This document shows positions 63,778 through 64,000 of a stretch of 64,000 bases of DNA, in pieces (the stretch's first letter is position 1; each line of letters begins with the position of its first letter). Below the pieces are notes generated by a model. That model had not been told where the DNA came from, did not search any database, and saw nothing but the letters and a program-made list of their open reading frames with translations. This DNA comes from Haloferax mediterranei ATCC 33500 (GTDB taxonomy: Archaea; Halobacteriota; Halobacteria; Halobacteriales; Haloferacaceae): NCBI RefSeq assembly GCF_000306765.2, contig NC_017941.2, forward strand, positions 2,542,001 to 2,606,000, given 5' to 3'. The translations under genes were made by a program, and so were the position numbers.

Positions 63778-64000
63778 ATGGCACACGACTCCGCCCGTGC
63801 GTCCGGGTCCTCCGGAGACCACCTCCAGACGTACGGTGGCATCATCATCGTCGTCGCCCTCGCGCTCATCGTCGGCGCGACATTCGGGTCACTCGCAAAA
63901 GGATTTGCAATCAACTTCCTCCCACAGACGGACCCGCTCGTCGGCGCGCTCTCCAGCGCCGGACAGTTCGTCGGGTTCGGTGTCGTCGGCGTGGGTTACC
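63778..64000 (+). CDS. Membrane protein, cut by right edge (CPBP-type possible)
   Basis: 74 residues are visible, starting MAHDSARASGSSGDHLQTY. A hydrophobic helix (about residues 20-37; GIIIVVALALIVGATFGSL) and part of a second one at the edge (about 63-74) are seen. Composition and layout resemble the N-terminus of CPBP-family proteases seen twice in this window, but the diagnostic motifs are not yet reached, so this is a guess. Confidence 0.6.
   Translation, partial: MAHDSARASGSSGDHLQTYGGIIIVVALALIVGATFGSLAKGFAINFLPQTDPLVGALSSAGQFVGFGVVGVGY

Overview
The window looks like the chromosome of a haloarchaeon, most probably Haloferax or a close relative. It has high GC content with short AT-rich promoter gaps, acidic proteins, Tat signals with lipoboxes, PGF-CTERM surface anchors, a haloarchaeal-type malate synthase, ArcS/TgtA for archaeosine, and an actin/tubulin pair matching volactin and CetZ4 of Haloferax volcanii. 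The gene order (volactin, cetZ4, arcS, tgtA, aceA-aceB, pus10, rnhB, secF-secD, pgi) resembles my recollection of the H. volcanii HVO_2015 to HVO_1967 region. That comparison is from memory and was not computed.

1-7.5 kb: a secreted dockerin-bearing 5'-nucleotidase (cut by the left edge) overlaps a PGF-CTERM-anchored cohesin-like protein. Small hypothetical proteins, a beta-helix-like protein and a membrane protein follow. 7.5-9.5 kb: an AT-richer insert between two 68-bp imperfect direct repeats carries a Tat-exported, bacteriocin-like protein and, 4 bp downstream, a small membrane protein that could be its immunity factor. 9.5-16.8 kb: volactin with a Lys-Ser repeat tail, a zinc-ribbon protein, CetZ4, then small signalling-like proteins (degenerate receiver, DUF7504-like, HalOD1-like, PhiH1-repressor-like).

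17-34.7 kb: archaeosine genes arcS and tgtA, a PQQ-type propeller, a PGF-CTERM protein with five DUF7282-like repeats, cysE, a chemotaxis-type transducer with a small membrane partner, a cupin, an SLC13/TrkA-C transporter, two CPBP-family proteins, a Nudix hydrolase and a methyltransferase. 34.8-42.7 kb: a metal-type ABC substrate-binding lipoprotein behind a DtxR/IdeR-like palindrome, a cold-shock protein, large lipoproteins, an alpha/beta hydrolase and tRNA-Pro(CGG), whose 3' end is duplicated nearby like an att site. 42.7-52.3 kb: TrmY, an ABC-2 exporter, the glyoxylate bypass operon (microprotein, aceA, aceB), a DUF4112-like protein, a solo TnpB element with a 44-residue AbrB-type gene, and an EamA transporter. 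52.5-64 kb: pus10, rnhB, secF-secD, small conserved proteins, a CDP-alcohol phosphatidyltransferase/PHP/VTT operon, pgi, and the start of a membrane protein at the right edge.

Working themes: tRNA modification (ArcS and TgtA at G15; Pus10 and TrmY at position 54), acetate metabolism (AceA/AceB), cell shape (volactin, CetZ4), export and surface display (SecDF, PGF-CTERM proteins, Tat lipoproteins). All identifications come from reading motifs. No database search was run.
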